Below are positions 1 to 7,055 of a stretch of 10,278 bases of DNA, one piece after another. The translations under genes were made by a program, and so were the position numbers. The number at the start of each line of letters is the position of its first letter. Position 1 is the stretch's first letter. The stretch comes from Pseudarthrobacter sp. (GTDB lineage: Bacteria > Actinomycetota > Actinomycetes > Actinomycetales > Micrococcaceae). The stretch is from positions 1 through 10,278 of the forward strand of contig JABFWC010000102.1 of NCBI GenBank assembly GCA_013362385.1, written 5' to 3'. The notes below the pieces were generated by a model. That model saw nothing but the letters and a program-made list of their open reading frames with translations, was not told the origin of the DNA and ran no database searches.

Positions 1-1019
1 GCCCGGAGGCTGCTGAACGCTTCAAGGCAGTAACTCACGCCTACGAGGTCCTCTCCGACCCCCAGAAACGCCGGGTCTACGACACCACCGGCAACGAGAA
101 CGGTACGGACAACGGCTTCGGCGGTGCCGGCTACGCAGGCCAGGGTTTCGCCTTCCAGGACATTTTCGACACCTTCTTCGGCGCAGGCGGCAGCACCGGC
201 CCCGCCTCCCGTGTGCGGCGCGGCCAGGACGCCCTCATCAGCGTCCGCATCGACCTTCGGGACGCTGTCTTCGGCGTCAACAAGAAACTCGAAGTGGACA
301 CCGCCGTTGTCTGCCCCACCTGCGACGGATCCTGCTGCCAGCCGGGAACCCATCCTGAGCGGTGCGATATCTGCGGCGGCAGCGGCCAGGTGCAGCGTGC
401 AGTCCGCTCCATCCTGGGCCAGGTCATGACGGCGGCGCCCTGCGGCACCTGTGAAGGTTTCGGCACCGTCATCAAGGACCCCTGCAACGAATGCAGCGGC
501 CAGGGCCGCATCCGCAGCCGCCGGTCGCTGACCATCAAGGTTCCTGCCGGCGTCGCCACCGGCACCCGCATCCAGCTCGCGGGACAGGGCGAAGCGGGCC
601 CCGCGGGCGGTCCCGCCGGTGACCTCTACGTGGAGATCCGGGTCAACAACGACGCCACCTATGTCCGGGAAGGCGACGACCTGCACGCTACGCTGCATAT
701 CCCGATGACGGCAGCGGCCCTGGGCACGGACGTCAGCCTGGAAACGTTCGACGGAACCCAGGAGATCGACGTCAAGCCCGGTACCCAGTCGGGCGAGATC
801 ATCACACTGCGCGGCCTGGGCGTCACGCACCTGCGCGGATACGGCCGCGGCGACCTGAGGGTCCACCTGCAGGTGGACACGCCCGCCAAGCTCGATTCCC
901 AGCAGGAAGACCTCCTCCGGCAGCTTGCCAAGCTGCGCGGGGAACAGATCACCGAGGGCAAGCTCGCCGCCAGCGGCGGCATGTTCGCCAAGCTCCGGGA
1001 CCGGCTCGGTAACCTGTAG
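1..1019 (+). CDS. dnaJ: DnaJ co-chaperone (actinobacterial DnaJ2 type), 5' partial
   Basis: Hsp40 co-chaperone that delivers unfolded clients to DnaK and stimulates its ATPase. The reading frame is open from base 3 to the TAG at 1017-1019, giving 338 visible residues. The start and the HPD tripeptide of the J-domain lie left of the window. Visible residues 1-30 are the end of the J-domain (AYEVLSDPQKRRVYD), about 31-70 are the Gly/Phe-rich linker, and four cysteine motifs follow: C104-PT-C107, C121-DI-C124, C147-GT-C150 and C161-NE-C164. The C-terminal client-binding domains follow, with GDLYVEI and RGLGVTHLRGYGRGDL. The first cysteine motif is atypical: it reads CPTCDGSC followed by another Cys, where CxxCxGxG is usual. 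The rsmE gene begins two bases after the stop. In actinobacteria this gene normally follows hrcA, which would lie off the left edge. The family call is secure; which DnaJ paralogue it is rests on the rsmE neighbour. Confidence 0.96.
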   Translation, partial: PEAAERFKAVTHAYEVLSDPQKRRVYDTTGNENGTDNGFGGAGYAGQGFAFQDIFDTFFGAGGSTGPASRVRRGQDALISVRIDLRDAVFGVNKKLEVDTAVVCPTCDGSCCQPGTHPERCDICGGSGQVQRAVRSILGQVMTAAPCGTCEGFGTVIKDPCNECSGQGRIRSRRSLTIKVPAGVATGTRIQLAGQGEAGPAGGPAGDLYVEIRVNNDATYVREGDDLHATLHIPMTAAALGTDVSLETFDGTQEIDVKPGTQSGEIITLRGLGVTHLRGYGRGDLRVHLQVDTPAKLDSQQEDLLRQLAKLRGEQITEGKLAASGGMFAKLRDRLGNL

Positions 1020-1021
1020 CG

Positions 1022-1801
1022 GTGAGCAACCCCGTCTTTTTCACCACCCCGGGCTCGCTGGACGGCACGGCCCCTGGCGGAGTGTTTGTCCTGGAAGGGC
1101 CCGAGGCGCGGCATGCGGTCAGCGTAAAGCGGCTCTCGCCCGGCGAAGCCGTGGACATTGTGGACGGCGCCGGCACCCGCATGACGGGGAAGGTAGTTTC
1201 GGCAGCCCCTTTGGCCCTGGAGGTGGAGTGCGGCACCGTGGCGGTGGAGCAGCGTCCCCGGACACGCCTGGTGCTGGTCCAGGCCCTGGCGAAGGGCGAC
1301 CGGGATGAGCTGGCCATCGAAACGGCCACCGAACTGGGCATTGACGCCGTTATACCCTGGCAGTCCGAACGGTCCATCGTGCGCTGGAAGGGGGACCGCG
1401 CAGCCCGGGCGCACGCCAAGTGGGAGTCCTCCGTGGCTGCCGCGGCGAAGCAGGCACGCCGCGCGTGGATTCCGGAAGTCCGGGCCGCCGTCGAAACCGG
1501 AGGGCTGTGCAAGGCGGTTGAAACAGCTGACCTCGCAGTGATCCTCCATGAGGACGCCGTACGGCCGCTACGGTCCGTCCTCGAGGCGTGGCAGGGCATC
1601 GGGAATGAGGGCCCCCGGGAAATCCTGCTGATCGTGGGGCCCGAGGGCGGCATCAGCCCGCGTGAAGTGACGAAACTCTGCAGCGCTGGGGCCGTGACCG
1701 CCCTGCTCGGGCACCACGTCCTCCGGTCCTCAACGGCAGGCCCGGCCGCCGTCGTGCTCGCCAGCGATGTCCTCGGCCGCTGGGCTGCTAGCGAACCTTA
1801 A
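1022..1801 (+). CDS. rsmE: 16S rRNA (uracil(1498)-N3)-methyltransferase RsmE
   Basis: A SPOUT-class methyltransferase that uses S-adenosylmethionine to methylate N3 of U1498 (E. coli numbering) in the 16S rRNA of the 30S subunit. It is 259 residues, a normal family length. Family signatures are visible: KGDRDELAIETATELGI (about 91-107), SERSIVRW (115-122), AAKQARR (141-147), the VGPEGGIS loop (205-212), and LGHHVLRSSTAG (229-240), which forms the trefoil-knot cofactor site. The N-terminal 75 residues resemble the PUA-like RNA-binding domain. The start is the GTG at 1022, two bases past the dnaJ stop. No convincing Shine-Dalgarno precedes it, so translation is probably coupled to dnaJ. Its 3' end overlaps the convergent lipoprotein gene by 14 bases. 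Confidence 0.96.
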   Translation: MSNPVFFTTPGSLDGTAPGGVFVLEGPEARHAVSVKRLSPGEAVDIVDGAGTRMTGKVVSAAPLALEVECGTVAVEQRPRTRLVLVQALAKGDRDELAIETATELGIDAVIPWQSERSIVRWKGDRAARAHAKWESSVAAAAKQARRAWIPEVRAAVETGGLCKAVETADLAVILHEDAVRPLRSVLEAWQGIGNEGPREILLIVGPEGGISPREVTKLCSAGAVTALLGHHVLRSSTAGPAAVVLASDVLGRWAASEP

Positions 1802-2744
1802 AGGTCCGCGTGTCCTCGTTCCGGTCAGGTTCGCCGCCGGAACCGGACTGCGCCACCCGCAGCTCGTAGTCCCCGGGTGGCAGGGTGAGGGCCAGCGTGA
1901 AGGCGCCCGCCTGCCCCTGCTCCGACCCTGCCGTGGTCTCCCCGGTCAGGAAAGGCGTCTTACCGCCCCCGTCCGCCGTCTGCAGGATCTGCCAGCGCAG
2001 CTTGCCGCCGGGGGAAGTGCTCCGCCCGGTGATCTTGACGCTGCCACCCGGCACCTCAGTGTTCTCCTGGGGATCGATGATCCACACCGGCGCCACGAGC
2101 CCCGCGGCCCGCGTCATCAGGGCCCCCAGCTGGATGTGCCCGAAGGCCACGTAGTCCGTGTGTCCGTCCACCAGGATCCGGACGCGGATCTGCTGCCCGG
2201 TGTCGATCAACCCCGAACTGGCGGCGGCTGCAGTGGCCGTATAGATCAGCTGCTGGATGGCACGGGCGGCCATGTCGGCGTCGAGGTTGCTATTAAAGGC
2301 GTCGGCGGACACGTCGACGGTGATTACGTCCTTGCCCGAAATCGACGTGGCGAGCTTGCCCGGATTCTGCCAGGGCGTAAAAAAGTCGGGGTCAAGGGGC
2401 TTTTCGGACATCATGGCCCGCAGGGCGCGGGTCACCGGATTCTCCTGCTCGGGGACGTCGCGGAATTCGCGGTACAGGAAGATGTTGCCGCCGCTGCGGC
2501 CGATCCAGTAGACGGGCGCCTTGTTCGAAGACTGCGTGGTCTCCAGCGGCGCACTGGTGGCGGGAGCGTCCGGCATGGTGCCGCCGGTGGCGGGTATCGA
2601 CGCCAGCGAGCGCGACGGCGACGGGCCGCCTTCGGCGGTGCAGCCTGACAGCGCGGGAACGAGGACCAGGACTCCTGCCAGGAGGACGGGGCGCACCCGG
2701 CCCACCATGCGGCCGGCCCGTGAGGGCGCAGAGGTTTCCGGCAC
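1788..2744 (-). CDS. GerMN domain lipoprotein with C-terminal Gmad2-like domain
   Basis: Predicted secreted lipoprotein of 318 residues, role unknown. I chose the GTG at 2744 because AAGGG lies 7 bases upstream; the in-frame ATG at 2708 has no ribosome binding site. The frame stays open to an ATG at 2918, but that would place 58 non-lipoprotein-like residues before the signal. Residues 13-34 give an Arg-containing n-region and a hydrophobic stretch (VLLAGVLVLVPAL) ending in the lipobox LSGC, with the lipidated Cys at 35. A Ser/Thr/Pro/Ala-rich linker follows (36-75). A GerMN domain spans about 76-205 (APVYWIG, VTRALRAMM, ITVDVSADAF, RILVDG). A beta-rich Ig-like domain resembling Gmad2 spans about 218-318 (IIDPQENTEVPGGSVKITG, LPPGDYELRVAQ). 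GerMN is known from spore-germination protein GerM and from mycobacterial LpqB; the LpqB propeller is absent here. A cell-envelope role is inference only. Confidence 0.85.
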   Translation of the reverse strand: MPETSAPSRAGRMVGRVRPVLLAGVLVLVPALSGCTAEGGPSPSRSLASIPATGGTMPDAPATSAPLETTQSSNKAPVYWIGRSGGNIFLYREFRDVPEQENPVTRALRAMMSEKPLDPDFFTPWQNPGKLATSISGKDVITVDVSADAFNSNLDADMAARAIQQLIYTATAAAASSGLIDTGQQIRVRILVDGHTDYVAFGHIQLGALMTRAAGLVAPVWIIDPQENTEVPGGSVKITGRSTSPGGKLRWQILQTADGGGKTPFLTGETTAGSEQGQAGAFTLALTLPPGDYELRVAQSGSGGEPDRNEDTRTFKVR

Positions 2745-2886
2745 TTCGTTGCCCTTGTCCTTTCGTGGCGTGGCGGGCCGACCCCCTGACGGCCTGGTGT
2801 CCCAGCAAGCGCTGGGTTTCCAGCATCGCACAGCAGTCGCGCCACACAGGCGGGGTAGCCGGTCCAGCCGCCGAACTGCAACGGGA

Positions 2887-2919
2887 ACGATATGAGGACG
2901 ATATGAAGTTGATATCAAA
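2887..2919. repeat. Three GATAT-cored units at 11-base spacing, candidate operator
   Basis: Three consecutive 11-base units, ACGATATGAGG, ACGATATGAAG and TTGATATCAAA, share the core GATAT in the same position. The first two are identical over nine bases plus a final G. The third contains the perfect 10-base palindrome TTGATATCAA (2909-2918). Eleven bases is about one helical turn, so all three cores face the same side of the DNA, as in an array bound by a cooperative regulator. The array lies between divergent genes and overlaps the promoter candidate for the lipoprotein gene. I cannot assign a regulator. Confidence 0.5.
2890..2918 (-). promoter_or_regulatory. Candidate promoter of the GerMN lipoprotein gene
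   Basis: On the minus strand, TTGATA (2918-2913) resembles a -35 box (TTGACA). TCATAT (2895-2890) lies 17 bases downstream in the -10 position and matches TATAAT at only three of six bases. Initiation would fall near 2883, leaving a leader of about 140 bases. The good -35 box and exact spacing support it; the weak -10 box does not. It sits entirely inside the GATAT repeats. Confidence 0.3.
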
Positions 2920-3020
2920 GCGCCTTTTCGAGGCGCAGAGTGGCCGGCCCGAGGGACAAGGAGCCAAGGCCCTCAGGGCGGTCCTGGCGGCGCGTTATCC
3001 GCTCCCGGTGCGCGCTGGCG

Positions 3021-3026
3021 TAAGAT
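3021..3026 (+). promoter_or_regulatory. Candidate -10 box of the phoH operon
   Basis: TAAGAT fits the TAnnnT form common for actinobacterial housekeeping promoters and is AT-rich against its surroundings. No good -35 hexamer lies 16-18 bases upstream; TTATCC at 2995-3000 would require a 20-base spacer. Some promoter is needed here because the upstream gene points the other way. Initiation near 3033 would give a leader of about 97 bases before the ATG at 3130. Confidence 0.4.
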
Positions 3027-3129
3027 AAAGGGATCGCTGAACCTGGTGCACCGTGCAACGGCCGCCGGCTCGGCGCCAGCAAAATACTTGTCGAACTTCG
3101 AGGGGACCACGGGCCTGCGGGCCAGCACC

Positions 3130-4218
3130 ATGACTGAATCAGCGAACGGTAAGCGGAGGCTCAACACGGGCGAAGGCAGCCCCGGGGAATTTCCCCATTC
3201 CCTTCCCGGAATCCGCACCGAAGTGGTCCTTTTCGAGAACTCCGACCAAATGGTTCAATCCCTCGGCAGCCATGATGAGGCGCTGCGGTTCATCGAGGAG
3301 CAGTTCCCCGACGTCAACTTCCACGTGCGCGGCAACGAGCTGTCCATCAGCGGCCCCACCAGCGACGTTCCGAGGATCATGCGGCTCCTCCAGGAAGTCC
3401 GCGGCCTGGTGGCCCGCGGCACCGTCATCACGCCGGCTGTCCTGCAGCAGCTGGTGGCGCTGCTGCGCACCCAGTCCCTGCAGAATCCGGTGGACGTCCT
3501 GACCCATGACATCCTTTCCAGCCGGGGCAGGACCATCCGGCCCAAGACCCTGAACCAGAAGAACTACGTCGACGCCATCGACGCCAACACGGTCATTTTC
3601 GGTATCGGCCCCGCCGGAACCGGCAAGACCTACCTCGCCATGGCCAAGGCCGTCCAGGCGCTGCAGCAAAAAGAGGTCAGCCGCATCATCCTTACCCGTC
3701 CCGCGGTTGAGGCGGGGGAGCGGCTGGGCTTCCTGCCCGGGACGCTGAGCGACAAGATCGATCCCTACCTTCGCCCGCTCTACGACGCCCTGCACGACAT
3801 GATGGACCCGGAGTCCATCCCCCGGCTGATGGCCGCCGGCACCATCGAAGTGGCGCCGTTGGCCTACATGCGCGGGCGGACCCTCAATGACGCCTTCATC
3901 ATCCTCGACGAGGCCCAGAACACCCCGCCGGAGCAAATGAAGATGTTCCTCACCAGGCTTGGCTTCGGATCCAAGATGGTCGTCACCGGCGACGTCACCC
4001 AGGTGGACTTGCCGTTCGGGACGCGTTCAGGGCTGCGCATCGTGGAGGAAATCCTCCAGGGCATTGAGGACGTCAGCTTCTCTGTCCTGGACGCCGCGGA
4101 TGTCGTCCGGCACCGGCTGGTGGGGGACATCGTCAACGCCTACAGCCTGTGGGACGAAGTCCAGCGGAACAGGGTAAAGCATTCAGCAAGCAGGGAAAAG
4201 CGGGGGGAACACGCGTGA
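3130..4218 (+). CDS. PhoH family P-loop ATPase (PhoH-like)
   Basis: A cytoplasmic ATPase of the PhoH/PhoL family. Its biochemical role is not settled, but its steady association with ybeY points to RNA processing or ribosome quality control. From the ATG at 3130 it is 362 residues. An N-terminal region (about 30-95) resembles the KH-like segment of this family ([15 protein letters not shown]). The PhoH domain follows: Walker A GPAGTGKT (160-167), [17 protein letters not shown] (188-204), Walker B IILDEAQN (257-264) and [10 protein letters not shown] (287-296). The start is uncertain. An in-frame GTG at 3046 would add 28 residues without a suitably spaced ribosome binding site, and the ATG also lacks a clear one; I prefer the ATG by family length. 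The stop overlaps the ybeY start by four bases, and phoH is the first gene of the phoH-ybeY-CNNM/CBS-era unit. Confidence 0.93.
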   Translation: MTESANGKRRLNTGEGSPGEFPHSLPGIRTEVVLFENSDQMVQSLGSHDEALRFIEEQFPDVNFHVRGNELSISGPTSDVPRIMRLLQEVRGLVARGTVITPAVLQQLVALLRTQSLQNPVDVLTHDILSSRGRTIRPKTLNQKNYVDAIDANTVIFGIGPAGTGKTYLAMAKAVQALQQKEVSRIILTRPAVEAGERLGFLPGTLSDKIDPYLRPLYDALHDMMDPESIPRLMAAGTIEVAPLAYMRGRTLNDAFIILDEAQNTPPEQMKMFLTRLGFGSKMVVTGDVTQVDLPFGTRSGLRIVEEILQGIEDVSFSVLDAADVVRHRLVGDIVNAYSLWDEVQRNRVKHSASREKRGEHA

Positions 4219-4688
4219 GTATTGAGGTGAACAACGAATCCGGCGTCCAGGTGGAGGAAGCCGAGCTCGTTGCGTTGTCGCGTTACATCTTCGAGCAGCT
4301 CTACATCCACCCCCAGGCCGAACTCTCCATCCTCCTCGTGGACGAACCCGCCATGGAAAAGCTGCATATTGAGCTGATGGACGAGCCGGGCGCCACGGAC
4401 GTCCTTTCGGTACCCATGGACGAACTCACCCCGGGCACCCCGGACCGGCCCACGCCCCAAGGCATGCTGGGGGACATCGCGATCTGCCCGCAGGTCGCCA
4501 AGGTGCAGGCCAGGAATGCCGGCCACTCACTGCAGGACGAGATGCTCCTGCTCACTACTCACGGCATCCTGCACCTGCTCGGCTACGACCACGCCGAACC
4601 GGAAGAGAAAGCGGAGATGTTCGGCCTCCAGCGTGAACTCCTGTCCGGCTTCACCGGTAAAGAAGCACCCGCCGAGACAACCCAGTGA
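4215..4688 (+). CDS. ybeY: rRNA maturation endoribonuclease YbeY
   Basis: A zinc-dependent endoribonuclease (UPF0054 family) that acts in 16S rRNA 3'-end maturation and 70S ribosome quality control. It is 157 residues, the normal length. The zinc site is intact as HGILHLLGYDH, with metal-binding His116, His120 and His126. Upstream blocks typical of the family are seen: LSILLVDEPAMEKLH (37-51), DVLSVPMDE (62-70) and LGDIAICP (85-92). The GTG at 4215 was chosen because it forms a four-base GTGA overlap with the phoH stop, lies 7 bases downstream of a GGGGGG run, and gives the family length. The longer frame back to 4149 would intrude into phoH. The downstream gene also overlaps by GTGA, which favours translational coupling along the operon. 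Confidence 0.96.
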   Translation: MSIEVNNESGVQVEEAELVALSRYIFEQLYIHPQAELSILLVDEPAMEKLHIELMDEPGATDVLSVPMDELTPGTPDRPTPQGMLGDIAICPQVAKVQARNAGHSLQDEMLLLTTHGILHLLGYDHAEPEEKAEMFGLQRELLSGFTGKEAPAETTQ

Positions 4689-6016
4689 CGCAACTGCTTC
4701 TGGTCGCGATGGCACTGGTGTTCCTTGCCGTCGCAGCCGTATTGACGGCGGCTGAGGCCGCCTTCAGCTTCCTGCCCCGCCATGACGCTGAGCAGGCGCT
4801 GCTCAGGAGCCGCGGTACGGCCATGCGCCGGATCCTCGCCGAACCGGTGGCCCACACCCGCGCGCTTCGGTTCTGGCGCGTGTGGTTCGAGATGGCCTCG
4901 GCGGTGGCCGTCGCCGTGCTCGTTTCAAGCCTGCTGGACAACGTCTGGCTCGCGGGCCTCGTGGCCACCGGCATCCTGGCGCTGCTGGGGTTCGTGATCG
5001 TGGGCGTTTCCCCGCGCCAGCTTGGCCGCCTCCATTCGTCGTCGGTGGTCCGCTTCACCGCCCCGATGGTACGCTTCCTGACCAGCGCCCTCGGACCCAT
5101 TCCAGGCTGGCTCGTGGCCCTGGGCAACTCGGCCGCACCGGGAGCGCCCGGCGGCGACGACGCTTTTTTCAGCGAACAGGAATTCCGTGAACTCCTCGAC
5201 CGGGCCAGCGAATCCGACATCATTGAGGACACCGAAGCGGAGATGCTCCAGTCGGTCTTCGATTTCGGTGACACCCTGGTCCGTGCCGTCATGGTGCCCC
5301 GGACGGACATCGTCAGCATCGACGCCGGTTCCAGCCTCCGCCAGGCCATGTCCCTGTTCCTGCGCTCCGGATATTCCCGTATCCCCGTCATCAGCGAAAA
5401 CACCGACCATATCCTGGGGATCGTCTACCTTAAGGATGTTGCCGCCGCCATCCACCGGTTGACTGCCGGCGAGCAACCGCCCGTCGTGGACTCGCTGGCC
5501 CGGGAAGTGCGGTACGTGCCCGAATCCAAGCCCGTCAGTGACCTGCTGCGTGAACTCCAGAAGGAATCGACGCACGTTGCGATCGTGATCGACGAATACG
5601 GCGGCACAGCCGGGCTGGTCACCCTTGAGGACCTGATAGAGGAAATCGTCGGGGAAATCGTCGACGAATACGACACCGAGAGCGCCGAAGCCGTGGCACT
5701 GGGCGACGGCTCCTACCGGGTGAGCGCCCGGATGGGCATCGATGACCTGGGCGAGCTCTTCGACCTTGAGATCGACGACGACGAGGTGGACACCGTGGGT
5801 GGCCTCCTCGCCAAGGCGCTTGGGCGTGTTCCCATTGTGGGAAGCAGCGTCGACGTGCAGGGCGTGTCGCTGCGCGCCGACAGGCTGGAAGGCCGCCGGA
5901 ACCGGGTCAGCCACATCATTGCGGCCCCGGTACCAACAGTAGAGACTGACCTTGAAGGCCTCCTCGAAGAGGCCGAAGCAACCCAGCAGGGAGTTCCTCG
6001 TGAGCAAGAAAAATAA
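4685..6016 (+). CDS. CNNM/CBS/CorC_HlyC transporter-like membrane protein (hemolysin family)
   Basis: A membrane protein of the CNNM/CorC family, 443 residues. Some members export or regulate Mg2+; the historical label 'hemolysin' is not a demonstrated activity. Hydrophobic segments lie at about 3-24, 67-85 and 87-108, with a further weaker one near 134-150, forming the CNNM membrane domain. A cytoplasmic CBS pair follows: CBS1 at about 205-260 ([33 protein letters not shown]) and CBS2 at about 270-328 ([29 protein letters not shown]). This is the conserved nucleotide-binding pair. The CorC_HlyC domain is at about 343-415. The start is GTG at 4685, overlapping the ybeY stop as GTGA. The last 17 bases overlap era. 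The substrate cannot be read from sequence. Confidence 0.93.
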   Translation: MTQLLLVAMALVFLAVAAVLTAAEAAFSFLPRHDAEQALLRSRGTAMRRILAEPVAHTRALRFWRVWFEMASAVAVAVLVSSLLDNVWLAGLVATGILALLGFVIVGVSPRQLGRLHSSSVVRFTAPMVRFLTSALGPIPGWLVALGNSAAPGAPGGDDAFFSEQEFRELLDRASESDIIEDTEAEMLQSVFDFGDTLVRAVMVPRTDIVSIDAGSSLRQAMSLFLRSGYSRIPVISENTDHILGIVYLKDVAAAIHRLTAGEQPPVVDSLAREVRYVPESKPVSDLLRELQKESTHVAIVIDEYGGTAGLVTLEDLIEEIVGEIVDEYDTESAEAVALGDGSYRVSARMGIDDLGELFDLEIDDDEVDTVGGLLAKALGRVPIVGSSVDVQGVSLRADRLEGRRNRVSHIIAAPVPTVETDLEGLLEEAEATQQGVPREQEK

Positions 6017-6959
6017 GGACGCAGCCGCGGACGACTTCGGCGGATTCCGTGCCGGTTTCTCGGTCCTCGTCGGACGCCCCAACGCGGGCAAGTCCACGCT
6101 GACCAACGCACTGGTGGGCAAGAAGGTGGCCATCACCTCCGCGAAGCCGCAGACGACGCGCCACACCATCAGGGGCATCGTCCACCGGGAGGACGCCCAG
6201 CTGATCCTGGTCGACACCCCCGGCCTGCACCGCCCGCGCACCCTCCTCGGCAAACGCCTGAACGACCTCGTCGCGGACACGCTGGCCGAGGTTGACGCGA
6301 TCGGATTCTGCATCCCGGCCAACGAAAAAATCGGTCCCGGCGATAAGTACATCGCCGCGCAGCTGGCCGCGGTGGGACGCAAGCCGGTCGTGGCCATCGT
6401 CACGAAGGCAGACCTTGTGGACCGGCAGGCGCTCACCGAGCAGCTCCTTGCCGTCGCCGGGCTCGGACGGGAAGTCATGGGGGAGGAAGGCTGGAAGGAC
6501 ATCGTCCCCGTGTCCGCAAGCGACGGCTTCCAGGTGGAAACGGTCGCCGACGTCCTGATCAGCCACATGCCGCCGTCGCCGCCGCTTTACCCTGACGGTG
6601 AACTGACCGATGAGCCGGAGGCTGTGATGGTGGCCGAACTGATCCGCGAGGCAGCGCTGGAAGGCGTGCGGGACGAACTTCCCCATTCCCTGGCCGTGGT
6701 GGTCGAGGAAATCGTCGCCAGGGAGGACCGCCCGGAGGACAACCCGCTGCTGGATGTGCGCGTCAACCTGTACGTCGAGCGGCCCTCCCAGAAGGCCATC
6801 ATCATCGGCAAGGGCGGTAGCCGGCTGCGCGAGGTGGGCACCAACGCCCGCAAAGGGATCGAAGCCCTCCTGGGCACCCGCATCTACCTTGACCTCCATG
6901 TCAAGGTAGCCAAGGACTGGCAACGGGACCCCAAGCAGCTCGTCAAACTGGGTTTCTAA
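6000..6959 (+). CDS. era: GTPase Era
   Basis: An essential-type GTPase that binds the 3' end of 16S rRNA and assists 30S subunit maturation, 319 residues. GTPase motifs are in order: G1 GRPNAGKS (25-32), the G2 region QTTRHTIRG (51-59), G3 DTPG (72-75), G4 TKAD (135-138) and G5 SAS (172-174). The C-terminal KH domain is intact, with ERPSQKAIIIGKGG (260-273) and the ending DWQRDPKQLVKLGF. G4 has Thr where NKxD is usual; I believe this is a lineage variant rather than a defect. The start is GTG at 6000, with GGGAG 6 bases upstream. A TTG at 5952 would add 16 residues and overlap the previous gene further. The 17-base overlap with the CNNM/CBS gene supports a shared transcript. Together with ybeY it makes the operon a ribosome-maturation unit. 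Confidence 0.97.
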   Translation: MSKKNKDAAADDFGGFRAGFSVLVGRPNAGKSTLTNALVGKKVAITSAKPQTTRHTIRGIVHREDAQLILVDTPGLHRPRTLLGKRLNDLVADTLAEVDAIGFCIPANEKIGPGDKYIAAQLAAVGRKPVVAIVTKADLVDRQALTEQLLAVAGLGREVMGEEGWKDIVPVSASDGFQVETVADVLISHMPPSPPLYPDGELTDEPEAVMVAELIREAALEGVRDELPHSLAVVVEEIVAREDRPEDNPLLDVRVNLYVERPSQKAIIIGKGGSRLREVGTNARKGIEALLGTRIYLDLHVKVAKDWQRDPKQLVKLGF

Positions 6960-6968
6960 CCCGCGCCA

Positions 6969-6992
6969 GGCCGGCCCGCCGCCGGGCCGGCC
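6969..6992 (+). terminator. GC hairpin after era, probable operon terminator
   Basis: GGCCGGCCCG pairs perfectly with CGGGCCGGCC (10 bp) around the loop CCGC, starting 10 bases after the era stop. There is no T-run after it, so it is not a classical intrinsic terminator. Actinobacteria often carry such U-less hairpins at operon ends. It separates the era operon from the LCP gene, which has its own promoter candidate. Confidence 0.65.
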
Positions 6993-7015
6993 CCGCAATT
7001 CACAGCCTGGACCAC

Positions 7016-7021
7016 TAAAAT
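7016..7021 (+). promoter_or_regulatory. Candidate -10 box of the LCP gene
   Basis: TAAAAT matches five of six bases of TATAAT and lies just past the era hairpin. No clear -35 hexamer is at the right distance (TTCACA at 6999-7004 is only 11 bases away). Initiation near 7028 would give a leader of about 28 bases that includes the strong ribosome binding site AGGAAGG (7041-7047). The box is flanked by a direct repeat TGGACC (7008-7013 and 7021-7026). Confidence 0.5.
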
Positions 7022-7055
7022 GGACCGGATTCGTCTTTAGAGGAAGGTTCACCAC

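Larger units (their letters stand above)
2745..3129. other. Divergent intergenic region (lipoprotein gene / phoH)
   Basis: A 385-base stretch with no convincing gene. The small open frames crossing it lack ribosome binding sites and recognisable domains. It contains the leader of the minus-strand lipoprotein gene, the phased GATAT repeats at 2887-2919, a short hairpin (GCGCC/GGCGC, loop of 7) at 2921-2937, and a TAAGAT box at 3021-3026 in front of phoH. The AT-rich patch at 2886-2920 stands out against the GC-rich surroundings, as expected for a regulatory site. Confidence 0.7.

Noticed and set aside
1767..2648. 293-codon plus-strand open frame opposite the lipoprotein gene
   Set aside because: Starts inside rsmE, overlaps the lipoprotein throughout, and has a low-complexity Gly/Arg-rich translation.
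2801..2816. Hairpin CCCAGC-AAGC-GCTGGG in the lipoprotein gene leader
   Set aside because: Only 6 bp with a 4-base loop in GC-rich DNA; too easily found by chance and no T-run in either useful position, so not called a terminator or riboswitch.
2720..3028. 102-codon plus-strand frame across the intergenic region
   Set aside because: No ribosome binding site, no domain, starts opposite the lipoprotein N-terminus, and would run through the repeats and phoH promoter region.
5952..5999. TTG upstream start for era adding 16 residues
   Set aside because: The GTG at 6000 has GGGAG correctly spaced and gives an N-terminus close to the usual distance from the G1 motif.
4925..6568. 547-codon minus-strand open frame opposite the CNNM/CBS and era genes
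   Set aside because: Complete overlap with two secure genes, shadow composition, no ribosome binding site or family motif.
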